DNA of 64,000 nucleotides from NCBI GenBank assembly GCA_900109485.1, contig FOAY01000004.1:186001-250000 (forward strand), read 5' to 3'. The position numbers were made by a program, and so were the translations under genes. The notes under the pieces are model-generated. The model did not search any database and was not told the DNA's origin. It saw nothing but the letters and a program-made list of their open reading frames with translations. This document shows, piece by piece, positions 19,391 to 27,935 of the stretch (position 1 is the stretch's first letter; each line of letters opens with the position of its first letter). The DNA comes from Kosakonia sacchari. Its GTDB lineage: Bacteria; Pseudomonadota; Gammaproteobacteria; Enterobacterales; Enterobacteriaceae.

Positions 19391-19424
19391 GTTAGTCAGA
19401 GACAGTTCTACTCTGGCCAGAGCA
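19391..19424 (-). promoter_or_regulatory. dinQ leader segment complementary to the agr antisense RNA
   Basis: On the plus strand this 34-bp stretch repeats 19588-19621: 18 identical bases, a 6-base variable core, then 10 identical bases (GGCCAGAGCA). As part of the dinQ leader (minus strand) it would pair with the agr RNA over 18 and 10 bases. It could also be the remnant of a second agr gene (agrA/agrB are duplicated in E. coli), but no promoter or terminator accompanies it. Confidence 0.65.
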
Positions 19425-19514
19425 CCCGATGCGGCACCACCCGGACATCCGGCCAGGACTTAAAAAGCGTAAAAGCGGCCCCGGAGCAGTATTGTCACCA
19501 TCACTAACGGGCGG

Positions 19515-19520
19515 ATTATA
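19515..19520 (-). promoter_or_regulatory. Candidate dinQ -10 element
   Basis: A perfect TATAAT on the minus strand, about 200 bp before the dinQ start codon. No good -35 lies at 16-18 bp; TTGAAC is 23 bp away. With the terminator at 19184-19212 it predicts an RNA of about 325 nt. Confidence 0.4.
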
Positions 19521-19552
19521 ACCACCCTCAGGGCATCCGACGAGTTCAAAAT

Positions 19553-19581
19553 TTGCTCGCTTATCCCCCTTGTTTTATACT
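19553..19581 (+). promoter_or_regulatory. agr antisense RNA promoter
   Basis: -35 TTGCTC and -10 TATACT (19576-19581) with a 17-bp spacer, predicting a start at about 19588, exactly where the repeat shared with the dinQ leader begins. Confidence 0.7.
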
Positions 19582-19587
19582 GCTGCG

Positions 19588-19671
19588 GTTAGTCAGAGAC
19601 AGTTCAAAACCGGCCAGAGCAGTTGGCTGTTCCGGATGTAAAAAAACCGACCTCACCAGTCGGTTTTTTTT
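19588..19671 (+). ncRNA. agrB: AgrB-like antisense RNA repressing dinQ
   Basis: Promoter, start and terminator define an RNA of about 84 nt, the size I recall for AgrB. Its first 34 nt carry the segment complementary to the dinQ leader (18 bases, then 10 bases after a variable core). It ends in the hairpin ACCGAC-CTCACCA-GTCGGT followed by eight T (19646-19671). The RNA is encoded upstream of dinQ on the opposite strand without overlapping it, so it acts from a distance by its repeat, as in E. coli. Only one complete agr gene is present here. Confidence 0.75.
19646..19671. terminator. Bidirectional terminator between agr RNA and the LysR gene
   Basis: ACCGAC / GTCGGT stem with A run before and T run after, so it can end both the plus-strand agr RNA and the minus-strand LysR gene, whose stop is at 19686. 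Confidence 0.85.
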
Positions 19672-19685
19672 CGCCTGTAGATTCG

Positions 19686-20582
19686 CTAAACCCGCACCGC
19701 CTTCAACTCATTGATCAGCCACTGCACCGCAGGCTGATAATCATAAAGCCGATGGGTAAGCAGCAGTAAATCGTAAGATGGCGCGCCATCCGGTAGCGCC
19801 ATGATGCGCAGCGGCAGCATCTTTGCCAGCTCCTGGGCAATACGGAACGGAACGCACATCAAATAACCGGTCGCGACAGCCACACGCCCTCCTACAGCAT
19901 AACTTTGCACTACCGTCGCCAGCGGGCGGTAGAGATGCTGCGACAGCAGCCAGCTATCAATATGATCCGCGCCAGAGCTAACCGCCGGTAAATGGATCTG
20001 TGATTCGCTGACCAGATGTTTAAGCGTCAGAGTCTCCGGCAAATCGGTGCGCTCCACGGAAGCGATCGCCACGAAATGGTCGGAAATCAGCGGATGTCGA
20101 TTAAAGTAGTGCGGAATATGCTGCACAGTATCAACGCCGATAAACGCGTCGAGCTGCCCTTTCTCTACCCGCTCAACCTTGATGGTTTCTGAAAGAATAT
20201 CGACCGACAGCCGCACATTCGGGGCGATGGTTTTAAAGCGGGCGGTCAGCACCGGCATAAACATAAATTCGAAGTAATCCACCGCGCCAATGTAAAAAGT
20301 ATGCGCATCGCGAGCGGGATCGAAGTGGCTGGGCCCGCGCGTGGCGGTATCCAGCTTGCTGAGCGCATTCTCAATCACCGGGATCATCATCGCTGCGTAC
20401 GGCGTCGGCTCCATGCCGTTGCGCGTGCGGATAAACATTTCATCTTTGAGCTGCTCGCGCAGACGGTTCAACGCATGGCTAAACGCAGATTGTGAAAGAT
20501 TGGCCTTCTGCGCCGCCCGGGTCACGTTCTTCTCTTTCGCCAGGATCGGCACCAGCCGTAGCAAGTTCAGATCGACCACCAC
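19686..20582 (-). CDS. LysR-type regulator, probable regulator of aguBA
   Basis: 298 residues. The N-terminal winged helix-turn-helix is typical (LNLLRLVPILAKEKNVTRAAQKANLSQSAFSHALNRLREQL), followed by the effector-binding domain from residue ~95 (FYIGAVDYFEFMFMPVLTARF). It is divergent from aguB with 129 bp between start codons, the usual arrangement for a LysR protein controlling its neighbour. The inducer may be agmatine or N-carbamoylputrescine, by inference. The subgroup resembles NodD/LeuO-like members that read MDLNLL. Confidence 0.85.
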   Translation of the reverse strand: MVVDLNLLRLVPILAKEKNVTRAAQKANLSQSAFSHALNRLREQLKDEMFIRTRNGMEPTPYAAMMIPVIENALSKLDTATRGPSHFDPARDAHTFYIGAVDYFEFMFMPVLTARFKTIAPNVRLSVDILSETIKVERVEKGQLDAFIGVDTVQHIPHYFNRHPLISDHFVAIASVERTDLPETLTLKHLVSESQIHLPAVSSGADHIDSWLLSQHLYRPLATVVQSYAVGGRVAVATGYLMCVPFRIAQELAKMLPLRIMALPDGAPSYDLLLLTHRLYDYQPAVQWLINELKAVRV

Positions 20583-20620
20583 TATGCACCTTTTTCATGT
20601 TTTCATGATAACAATACATT

Positions 20621-20649
20621 TTATGCATAACGAAGATCGTTGCTATAGT
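20621..20649 (+). promoter_or_regulatory. aguB promoter and operator candidates
   Basis: A -10 TATAGT (20644-20649) has only a weak -35 (TTATGC) at 17 bp, as expected for an activator-dependent promoter. Overlapping it are a perfect palindrome TTATGCATAA (20621-20630) and an inverted repeat AACGA-AGA-TCGTT (20629-20641), candidate LysR-protein sites. Confidence 0.45.
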
Positions 20650-20711
20650 TTGCAGCAAAATAAGTGCGGACGATTTGCACTGTCTGAACCGAGACCAACG
20701 GGAGAGAATTG

Positions 20712-21596
20712 ATGAGAAATGTAACTGTTGCCGCGACCCAGATGGCTTGCACCTGGGAACTGGAAAAAAACGTACAGAACGCGGAACGTTTAGTTCGCGA
20801 AGCGCACCGCCAGGGCGCACAGGTGATCCTGATTCAGGAGCTTTTTGCAGCCCCTTATTTCTGCATTGATCAGAGCCCGGAGCACTACGCTCTGGCGCAG
20901 GAAGTGGCGACCAGCCCGCTGATTAAGCATTTCTCCGCGCTGGCGAAAGAGCTGGAAGTGGTGCTGCCGCTGAGCCTGTTCGAAAAATGCAACAACGCTT
21001 ACTACAACTCGCTGGTAATGATTGATGCCGACGGCAGCGTGCTGGACACCTACCGTAAAACCCATATTCCGAACGGTCCGGCTTACCAGGAAAAACAGTT
21101 CTTCATCCCTGGCGATACCGGATTCAAAGTCTGGAACACCCGCTACGCCAAAATCGGCGTCGGCATTTGCTGGGATCAGTGGTTCCCGGAAACCGCGCGT
21201 TGCCTGGCATTGCAGGGCGCAGAGCTGATCTTCTACCCGACCGCGATCGGCTCTGAACCGGCCTACCCGGATATCGACAGCCAGCCGCACTGGACCCGCG
21301 TTCAGCAGGGCCACGCCGCCGCCAACGTCATTCCGGTGATCGCTTCTAACCGTATCGGCACCGAAGCCAGTAAATATATTGAAGGCCTGGAAATGACCTT
21401 CTACGGTTCCTCATTCATCGCCGATCAGACCGGTGAGCTGGTAGCACAGGCCAATAAAACCGACGAAGCGGTGCTGGTACACACCTTCGATCTGGATGCC
21501 GTTGCCGCGCAACGCGCCTCCTGGGGTCTGTTCCGCGACCGCCGCCCGAACATGTACGGCGCGATTGCGACCTCTGACGGCAGCGTGAGGAGCTAA
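20712..21596 (+). CDS. aguB: N-carbamoylputrescine amidase
   Basis: 294 residues from the ATG at 20712 (an upstream TTG in frame is less likely; GGAGAG precedes). This nitrilase-superfamily enzyme hydrolyses N-carbamoylputrescine to putrescine, CO2 and ammonia. The Glu-Lys-Cys triad is visible: ILIQELFAAPYF, TYRKTHIPNG and GVGICWDQWFPE, the last with the Cys of the family. GSEPAYPDIDSQPHWTRVQQGHAAAN is characteristic of AguB. It is followed after 3 bases by aguA, forming a two-gene agmatine pathway that makes putrescine without agmatinase. E. coli K-12 lacks this route. Confidence 0.95.
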   Translation: MRNVTVAATQMACTWELEKNVQNAERLVREAHRQGAQVILIQELFAAPYFCIDQSPEHYALAQEVATSPLIKHFSALAKELEVVLPLSLFEKCNNAYYNSLVMIDADGSVLDTYRKTHIPNGPAYQEKQFFIPGDTGFKVWNTRYAKIGVGICWDQWFPETARCLALQGAELIFYPTAIGSEPAYPDIDSQPHWTRVQQGHAAANVIPVIASNRIGTEASKYIEGLEMTFYGSSFIADQTGELVAQANKTDEAVLVHTFDLDAVAAQRASWGLFRDRRPNMYGAIATSDGSVRS

Positions 21597-21599
21597 GCG

Positions 21600-22682
21600 A
21601 TGGCGCAGCTGACCACGCCCGTAAAAGACGGGTTCGCAATGCCGGCAGAGTGGGCGCCGCATCAGGCCGTATGGATGATCTGGCCTTATCGCACCGATAA
21701 CTGGCGCGCCAATGCCGCACCAGCCCAGCAGGCGTTTGCGGCCGTGGCAAAAGCAATTTCCCGCAATACGCCGGTCATCATGGGCGTTCCTGCGGCCGAA
21801 ATGGCGAAAGCGCGCAGCATCATGCCAGCGGAAGTTACGCTGGTTGAAATGGAGAGCGACGACGCCTGGATGCGTGATACCGGCCCGACCGTGGTACTGA
21901 ATCAGGCAGGCGAACAGCGCGGTATTAGCTGGACATTCAACGCCTGGGGCGGTCTGAACGGCGGGCTTTATGCAAGCTGGGATCGGGATCAGTTAGTGGC
22001 AGGCCAGGTGGCAAATTACCACCAAATGCCATGCTACAACACGGACTTAGTGCTGGAAGGCGGCTCCATTCACGTTGACGGTGAAGGCACTCTGCTGACC
22101 ACCGCCGAGTGTCTGCTGAACCCGAACCGCAACCCGAATCTGAGCAAAGCGGAAATAGAGCAACAACTGCGCGATTATCTTGCCGTGTCGCAGATCATCT
22201 GGTTGCCAGAAGGCGTGTTTAACGATGAGACTGACGGTCACATCGACAACATGTGCTGCTTCGTGCGCCCCGGCGAAGTGGCGCTGCACTGGACTGATGA
22301 CCGGAATGACCCGCAGTACGCCCGCTCCGCGGCGGCGTTGCAGGTGCTGGAAAACACTAAAGATGCACAGGGTCGTACGCTGAAAGTGTGGAAAGTCCCG
22401 TCGCCACCGGCGCTGTACGCCAGCGCAGCAGAGACCAATGATGTGGAAAAAGGCACGGCGATTGAGCGCCACGAAGGCAATCGTCTGGCGGGCTCCTACG
22501 TCAACTATCTTGTCAGCAACCAGCAGATTATCTATCCGCAGTTGCACCCGGCCACCGATGGCGCGGCGCAGGCGCTGTTTGAGGAGATGTTCCCGGATTT
22601 CGTCATCACTGGAGTTCCGGCGCGCGAAATTCTGCTCGGCGGCGGCAATATTCACTGCATTACCCAGCAAATCCCGCGTTGA
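21600..22682 (+). CDS. aguA: Agmatine deiminase
   Basis: 360 residues of the peptidyl-arginine-deiminase-like AguA family. It converts agmatine to N-carbamoylputrescine and ammonia, the step before AguB. Landmarks: [18 protein letters not shown] near the N terminus, [13 protein letters not shown], the His of [15 protein letters not shown], and the catalytic cysteine in [13 protein letters not shown] at the C terminus. It starts 3 bases after the aguB stop, so it is translationally coupled. The order aguB-aguA is the usual one in this family. Confidence 0.96.
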   Translation: MAQLTTPVKDGFAMPAEWAPHQAVWMIWPYRTDNWRANAAPAQQAFAAVAKAISRNTPVIMGVPAAEMAKARSIMPAEVTLVEMESDDAWMRDTGPTVVLNQAGEQRGISWTFNAWGGLNGGLYASWDRDQLVAGQVANYHQMPCYNTDLVLEGGSIHVDGEGTLLTTAECLLNPNRNPNLSKAEIEQQLRDYLAVSQIIWLPEGVFNDETDGHIDNMCCFVRPGEVALHWTDDRNDPQYARSAAALQVLENTKDAQGRTLKVWKVPSPPALYASAAETNDVEKGTAIERHEGNRLAGSYVNYLVSNQQIIYPQLHPATDGAAQALFEEMFPDFVITGVPAREILLGGGNIHCITQQIPR

Positions 22683-22686
22683 TCCA

Positions 22687-22718
22687 CAGCCCGGCGGTGA
22701 ATGCCGCCGGGTGTTTTA
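22687..22718. terminator. Terminator between aguA and the GNAT gene
   Basis: CCCGGCGG-TGAATG-CCGCCGGG perfect 8-bp stem followed by TGTTTT, between two convergent genes. Confidence 0.8.
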
Positions 22719-23144
22719 CAGCGTGCGCGACATCCGAATGTACTGCACCTCTTTTTTATAAAACGTCTCACCCTCAGGGGTAAAACCGAAGCGCGTATAA
22801 AACCCTGCCGCCGAGGTTCTGGCGTCCAGCGTGACCGTTTTCACCCCGTCCTGCATCAACTTATCCAGCACCGACTGAAACAGAAAACCGCCAAACCCCT
22901 GCTGCTGCCAGGCCTGCAAGGTGGCGAATTTGCGGATCTGACAACGCTGCTCGCCGATGATGAACACCGACAGGCAACTCACCACCTGAGCATTGAACAG
23001 CGCGCCAAAATGTGCGGCGTTTTCGTCGCCCTCCACGCGTGAAGCATTGCGCTCAAGGTGCGGCCACAGTACCGCCTGGCGAATATCCAGACATTGCTCT
23101 AACGTAATAGTGGCGAAATTCACGGGTTCTCTCTCCATGGTCAT
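22716..23144 (-). CDS. GNAT-family N-acetyltransferase
   Basis: 142 residues from the ATG at 23144 (GGAAG a few bases upstream; a second ATG two codons on is also possible; the open frame runs further upstream without homology). It has the compact GNAT layout: beta strand AHFGALFNAQVVSCLSVFI, the CoA-loop region RKFATLQAWQQQGFGGFLFQSVL (matching R/Q-x-x-G-x-G/A) and DARTSAAGFYTRFGFTPEGETF at the C terminus. The 'A-x-x-FY-x-x-x-GF' ending is diagnostic of the fold. The substrate is unknown. Regulation and linkage to aguA are not evident since the two converge. Confidence 0.8.
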   Translation of the reverse strand: MTMEREPVNFATITLEQCLDIRQAVLWPHLERNASRVEGDENAAHFGALFNAQVVSCLSVFIIGEQRCQIRKFATLQAWQQQGFGGFLFQSVLDKLMQDGVKTVTLDARTSAAGFYTRFGFTPEGETFYKKEVQYIRMSRTL

Positions 23145-23419
23145 GGGGCTTCCGGGCAATGTAAGCGTGCAGGGGCGATTATTCATAAATCGTTGCAAAT
23201 TGATTACTCTGAAAGCCGCCGCTACGTTATCCGATCTGTTTTGCAATTTTAATAAAATTAATCAATGAGTTGCTTAATTTCTGCGTTCGCACAGCGGGAA
23301 ACAAAACGTGATCTAACGCACGTTTCATCCCCCAGAGATCGAAGCGAAAGTCTACGCTTTATAGATAGCCGGGACACACCCGTCATTTTTTACGACGACA
23401 TCCGGAGGCCAGAGCCACT

Positions 23420-25069
23420 ATGTTCAACCAGAAACTACAAAGCGCAGAAAACGTCGAGTTTATCATCGAAGAAGAGCTTCTCTATGAAACCGATCCGTGC
23501 GAGTTAAAACTGGATGAAATGATTGAAGCGGAGCCGGAACCCGAAATGATCGAAGGGCTGCCGGCGTCCGATGCGCTGACGCCTGCCGATCGTTACCTTG
23601 AATTGTTTGAACACGTGCAGTCGTCACGCCTCTTTGCGGACAGCAAAACCTTCCCCGACTGTGCGCCGAAACGGGATCCGCTCGACATTCTGATTCGCTA
23701 TCGCAAAATCAAACGCAAACCCGAGTTCGACCTGAAACAGTTCGTGAAAGCGCATTTCTGGCTGCCGGAAAACACGACCAAAGAGTATGTTTCCAATCCG
23801 GAGCATTCGCTGAAAGAGCATATCGACAATCTGTGGCCGGTGCTGACCCGCGAGCCGCAGGATCACATTCCGTGGTCGTCGCTGCTGGCGCTGCCGCAGT
23901 CGTACATTGTGCCAGGCGGTCGATTCAGGGAGACCTACTACTGGGACTCTTACTTCACCATGCTGGGGCTGGCGGAAAGCGGCCGCGACGACCTGCTGCG
24001 CTGTATGGCCGATAACTTTGCGTGGATGATCGAACGCTACGGCCATATTCCGAACGGCAACCGCACTTACTATCTTAGCCGTTCGCAGCCGCCGGTTTTC
24101 GCTCTGATGGTGGAGCTGTTTGAAGAGGATGGCGTGCGCGGCGCGCGGCGCTACCTTGAGCATCTGCTGATGGAGTACGCCTTCTGGATGGATGGCGCTG
24201 AATCGCTGGTGCTTAACCAGGCTTACCGCCATGTTGTGCGGATGCCGGACGGTTCGCTGCTTAACCGTTACTGGGACGATCGCGATACGCCGCGAGACGA
24301 ATCCTGGCTGGAGGACGTGGAAACCGCCCGCCACTCCGGCCGCCCGGCGAATGAAGTTTATCGCGACCTGCGCGCAGGTGCCGCCTCCGGCTGGGATTAC
24401 TCCTCCCGCTGGCTGCGTGACGCGCACCGGCTGGCAAGCATTCGCACCACGCAGTTTATTCCCATCGATTTGAACGCCTTTTTGTTCAAACTGGAAAGCG
24501 CGATCGCCAATATTTCCGGGCTGAAAGGCGACCGCGAGCGTGAAGCGGAATTCCGCCAGAAAGCGAGCGATCGCCGCGCGGCGGTTAACCGCTATCTGTG
24601 GGATGAGGAGAATGGCTGCTACCGCGATTACGACTGGCGCCGTGAAGAGATGGCGCTGTTCTCTGCCGCCAGTATTGTGCCGCTGTATGTCGGTATGGCA
24701 ACGCATGAGCAGGCGGATCGGCTGGCGGAATCGGTGAAAAATCGCCTGCTCACACCGGGCGGTATTCTGGCGACGGAATATGAAACCGGCGAACAGTGGG
24801 ATAAACCCAACGGCTGGGCGCCGTTACAGTGGATGGCGGTGCAGGGCTTTAAGCTTTACGGTAACGACGCGCTGGGTGACGAGATCGCCCGCAGTTGGCT
24901 GCAAACGGTGAATCACTACTACCAGAATCACCACAAGCTGATCGAGAAGTACCACATTGCCAGCAGCACGCCGCGCGAAGGGGGCGGGGGTGAATACCCG
25001 TTGCAGGACGGTTTCGGCTGGACAAACGGCGTGGTACGCCGGTTAATCGGGCTGTACGGCGAGCCGTAA
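23420..25069 (+). CDS. treF: Cytoplasmic trehalase
   Basis: 549 residues, exactly the E. coli TreF length. This GH37 enzyme hydrolyses trehalose to two glucose in the cytoplasm. Both trehalase signatures are present: [15 protein letters not shown] at residues ~165-179 and [13 protein letters not shown] near 460, plus the glycine-rich [18 protein letters not shown] near the C terminus with the catalytic Glu region. There is no signal peptide and the N terminus is acidic ([14 protein letters not shown]), as in TreF rather than periplasmic TreA. CGGAGG lies 10 bases before the ATG. In E. coli the gene is RpoS-dependent. Confidence 0.97.
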   Translation: MFNQKLQSAENVEFIIEEELLYETDPCELKLDEMIEAEPEPEMIEGLPASDALTPADRYLELFEHVQSSRLFADSKTFPDCAPKRDPLDILIRYRKIKRKPEFDLKQFVKAHFWLPENTTKEYVSNPEHSLKEHIDNLWPVLTREPQDHIPWSSLLALPQSYIVPGGRFRETYYWDSYFTMLGLAESGRDDLLRCMADNFAWMIERYGHIPNGNRTYYLSRSQPPVFALMVELFEEDGVRGARRYLEHLLMEYAFWMDGAESLVLNQAYRHVVRMPDGSLLNRYWDDRDTPRDESWLEDVETARHSGRPANEVYRDLRAGAASGWDYSSRWLRDAHRLASIRTTQFIPIDLNAFLFKLESAIANISGLKGDREREAEFRQKASDRRAAVNRYLWDEENGCYRDYDWRREEMALFSAASIVPLYVGMATHEQADRLAESVKNRLLTPGGILATEYETGEQWDKPNGWAPLQWMAVQGFKLYGNDALGDEIARSWLQTVNHYYQNHHKLIEKYHIASSTPREGGGGEYPLQDGFGWTNGVVRRLIGLYGEP

Positions 25070-25091
25070 CGCTCGCCGATCTTCGTCAATT

Positions 25092-25120
25092 GCGCCATCA
25101 GGATAGCCGCCTGATGGCGC
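25092..25120. terminator. Hairpin between treF and the STY4199-like gene
   Basis: GCGCCATCAGG-ATAGCCG-CCTGATGGCGC perfect 11-bp stem between two convergent genes. The T tract is short (TTCGCTT). Confidence 0.7.
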
Positions 25121-25138
25121 TTCGCTTATCAGGCCACG

Positions 25139-26728
25139 TTAATCGATGGCATTATAAATGGCGGTCTGAATATCCGCCCACTTACGGTTTTCGTCATTCG
25201 GCTCTGCCTGGTAACGCAACTGCGCCTGTTCCATCTCATAACGCTGACGCTCAACCACCGGTTTTATGGTGCAAAATGCCCGCAAATAACTTTTGCCGAT
25301 CGATGACAACCCCTTGTTATTTGTCGCCATTTCATGGGTCAACGTGCTGATAAACCGACGGCAGGGGCGATTCTCATCCATTTGAATCCGGTAACGCAGC
25401 AGCATATCCAGCACCTCAATATGATTGGCCGCCACCGCCTGCTCCGTCCACGACAGTTTCCAGTTCATTCCGGTACGCAAAAACAGCGACACCACGCGCG
25501 TATCGTTACGATCGATTGCCGAGCGGAAGTTGTTCTCGTCGCGCGGCAGCCCCATGCGGCTCAGCTCCTCTTTCGGCGAGATTTTTTCCTTATCCTGCGA
25601 AATGGGCACCGTAATGCCGCTTCCGCGCACCATCGGTGCCTGAACATCACTGAGGAACAGCCAGAACCCGCCAATCGCCACGATCAGCGCCACCACGCCC
25701 ACTGAACCCCATAACACGCTGACAAACAGCTGCTCGCGCTCTTCGCGGCTACGTAGCGGGCGTTTAGCCGGTCTGTCGATACTGTCACGCATTGGCATCG
25801 CATCACCTCCTGCGGCGCGGTCTTTTTTCCGCGCCTGCTCCCAGAAAGCGTCTAAGTTATCGCCCGCCTCGCGCAATATTTCGGCGGGATTGGTGGTGGT
25901 GCGCCCCTCTTCCCATGCGCTTTGTACCGGTCCCGTAATCTGCGGATAGTAGCTATCCAGTAAACTAAGTTGATTGGAGGTCAGCGGCTGTCCCGCCACG
26001 ACCAAAGCGCGCATGTGCCGCACATCATCGAGGAACGTGTGCAACGTTTTACGCGTTTCCAGATACAGGTTTAATACCGCGTTATCGTTAAACAAACGGG
26101 CGTAATGCTGGCTGAACTCTTTTTTATCCACCAGCAACAACGCCAGCTCGCTAAAGCGCATCCCGCTCAAAATATCGTTGCGATCGCCCAACCGCAGCCA
26201 GCGGCGCACATGATCGGCGCCAAACTGCGTTTTCAAATGGTTACGCAGCCGCTCCGTATCCGGCCACGCCTGCGCCACCAGCGAGGTGATCATCATCTCC
26301 AGCGCGCGCAGTTGCTGCTGACCGCGCTGCTGCTGGCTCTCCTCCACTTTTAGCGACGTGCTGTAGCTAAGTAGCGGCTGCCGGGTTCGCAGATTTTCCA
26401 GCGCGCTAACAAAGCGGAGCGCGGCAATCAGTTGATTTTCCGTCACGTTCTGCCCGCTCTCATAGCGCGGGACAAGCTGCTGCAAGTGACGGAGCTGCAA
26501 AGTGAACTGAGTTAATTCCGCATCGTTGAGTTTTAGTCGTTTAGCCACCGCGCCCCAGCCACCCATGCTCAGACGCGCAATATCAAGTTGTTCTAAAAAC
26601 CAGCGCGGATCTTTACCCTCGTCGAAACGGACATTCAGTAATAACAGAATTTCGACGGACGCCTGGCGAATCACGGCAATGCATTTCTCAAACTGTTCAC
26701 CCGTATTAACAGGGGCGTTGCTTGTCAT
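25139..26728 (-). CDS. STY4199-like membrane protein (possible HEPN N-terminal part, ankyrin-like C-terminal part)
   Basis: 529 residues. Residues ~1-310 are helical and soluble-looking. A single strong membrane segment follows a basic stretch (RSREEREQLFVSVLWGS then VVALIVAIGGFWLFL, around residues 340-362). The remaining ~165 residues, probably periplasmic, contain an ankyrin-like pair (FRSAIDRNDTRVVSLFLRTG; WTEQAVAANHIEVLDMLLRY). From memory this resembles proteins annotated 'STY4199 family HEPN domain' in Salmonella and Klebsiella, which occur near treF. I could not see a clean R-x(4-6)-H HEPN nuclease motif, so an RNase activity is not supported. A single gene, divergent from the GNAT gene. 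Confidence 0.6.
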   Translation of the reverse strand: MTSNAPVNTGEQFEKCIAVIRQASVEILLLLNVRFDEGKDPRWFLEQLDIARLSMGGWGAVAKRLKLNDAELTQFTLQLRHLQQLVPRYESGQNVTENQLIAALRFVSALENLRTRQPLLSYSTSLKVEESQQQRGQQQLRALEMMITSLVAQAWPDTERLRNHLKTQFGADHVRRWLRLGDRNDILSGMRFSELALLLVDKKEFSQHYARLFNDNAVLNLYLETRKTLHTFLDDVRHMRALVVAGQPLTSNQLSLLDSYYPQITGPVQSAWEEGRTTTNPAEILREAGDNLDAFWEQARKKDRAAGGDAMPMRDSIDRPAKRPLRSREEREQLFVSVLWGSVGVVALIVAIGGFWLFLSDVQAPMVRGSGITVPISQDKEKISPKEELSRMGLPRDENNFRSAIDRNDTRVVSLFLRTGMNWKLSWTEQAVAANHIEVLDMLLRYRIQMDENRPCRRFISTLTHEMATNNKGLSSIGKSYLRAFCTIKPVVERQRYEMEQAQLRYQAEPNDENRKWADIQTAIYNAID

Positions 26729-26885
26729 TATTTTCCTTTAAGTACAACTGAAGAAATAATTATCTGGCCAGTGTTAGCGCTTAATTTTTTCTTTAATTAC
26801 GTGTAGTTAAAAGATAGACCACTTAGGGATTATGATCAGTGATACTGGTTTCAACGCGTAAAAAAAACGGCCGGAGACATTCGTC

Positions 26886-27422
26886 ATGCTTATATTTCAT
26901 ACCCCCAGATTGACCTGTTCGCCGATGGTTGAAGACGACTGGCCTTTCTTTCTCGCGCTGCAACAGCACCCCGATGTGATGCGCTACATCTCTGATGCCC
27001 GTACCGAACAGGAGATTCGCGAAGCCTTTGACTCGCGTCTGGTCGCCTGGCAACCCGGTAGCACACACTGGCTCTGTCTGCTGGTACGCGATAACGCCAC
27101 CGATACTCCGCTGGGCGTGACGGGCTATATCCATCGGGATATTGATTGTGCCGAAGTGGGCTTCCTGTTCGCCCCTGAAGCGCAGGGCAAAGGCTACGGT
27201 CAGGAATCGCTCACCGCCCTGTGTCATTACGCGTTTAACGATGGCGGTATTCGTCGGCTGGTCGCCACCGTCACCGCCGGGAATCTGGCTTCGCGCCGCT
27301 TACTGGAAAAAACAGGGTTTGTACTGGAAGGCGAACTGCGGGAAGCCTGGTGGCTGGCGGGAGCGTGGCATAACGACTGGCTGTTTGGCTTACTGCGCCA
27401 TGAATATACAGAAAAAGGCTAA
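26886..27422 (+). CDS. GNAT-family N-acetyltransferase (RimJ/RimL type)
   Basis: 178 residues of the Acetyltransf_3 class. It starts with the typical FHTPRLTCSPMVEDDWPFFLAL, then VGFLFAPEAQGKGYGQESLTALCHYAF with the Q/R-x-x-G-x-G/A CoA motif (QGKGYG), and LVATVTAGNLASRRLLEKTGFVLEGELRE, the Asn-Ala-S and GF-x-x-EG signature. It may acetylate a protein N terminus or an antibiotic-like amine; the target is unknown. It has no operon partner: the next gene downstream has a signal peptide and its own leader. Confidence 0.85.
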   Translation: MLIFHTPRLTCSPMVEDDWPFFLALQQHPDVMRYISDARTEQEIREAFDSRLVAWQPGSTHWLCLLVRDNATDTPLGVTGYIHRDIDCAEVGFLFAPEAQGKGYGQESLTALCHYAFNDGGIRRLVATVTAGNLASRRLLEKTGFVLEGELREAWWLAGAWHNDWLFGLLRHEYTEKG

Positions 27423-27490
27423 TTTACCAGCACATTGCACGCCCTTCTGCCAGGCTTAAAGACGTGTTCCGGTAACTGACAGGAGAAGTT

Positions 27491-27889
27491 ATGAAGAAAA
27501 CTGTGCTCACCCTCAGTGTAGCAACACTGTTCTCCATGACGGCATTCGCCGAAGATTCACCCGGTCTGAAAACCGATAAAGCCCCACCACCGCCGCACAA
27601 GATGGAGGATGGCTACCGTGGGATGGAAGATGCGCGAAGCTCCACCATCAAAGACGTCAAAGCCATGCATGACGGCGCATCCGTCTCGCTGCGCGGCAAC
27701 CTGGTGAAAAAGGAGGGCAAGGATCGCTACCTGCTTCGCGATAAAACAGATGAGATAAAGGTGATGATTCCGCTGGCGCTGTTCGACGGCAAATCCGTAT
27801 CGCCGGATGAACTCGTCGGTATCAGCGGCTCGCTGGATAAAAAGCAGCAGCCTGCGTTTATCCGGGTTACGCATTTTCAGAAACAGTAG
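27491..27889 (+). CDS. YgiW/YdeI-type BOF (bacterial OB-fold) periplasmic stress protein
   Basis: 132 residues with a Sec signal peptide ([20 protein letters not shown]). The mature protein carries the BOF domain: [44 protein letters not shown], ending in [22 protein letters not shown]. YgiW and YdeI in E. coli and Salmonella are periplasmic proteins linked to resistance to hydrogen peroxide, polymyxin and other stress. An unusual proline-rich linker ([17 protein letters not shown]) follows the signal peptide. It is not in this position in E. coli. The gene has AGGAG before its start. Confidence 0.85.
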   Translation: MKKTVLTLSVATLFSMTAFAEDSPGLKTDKAPPPPHKMEDGYRGMEDARSSTIKDVKAMHDGASVSLRGNLVKKEGKDRYLLRDKTDEIKVMIPLALFDGKSVSPDELVGISGSLDKKQQPAFIRVTHFQKQ

Positions 27890-27897
27890 CCGATGCG

Positions 27898-27935
27898 CGC
27901 CCGGCAGCCAGAAGCCCGCCGGGCGTCGTTATTTT
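27898..27935. terminator. Terminator between the BOF and SDR genes
   Basis: CGCCCGGC / GCCGGGCG 8-bp stem, 12-nt loop, followed on the plus strand by TCGTTATTTT, between convergent genes. Confidence 0.75.

Noticed and set aside
19391..19424. A second complete agr RNA gene (agrA)
   Set aside because: The repeat is present but no promoter upstream or terminator within ~100 bases downstream was seen; it fits better as the antisense target in the dinQ leader.
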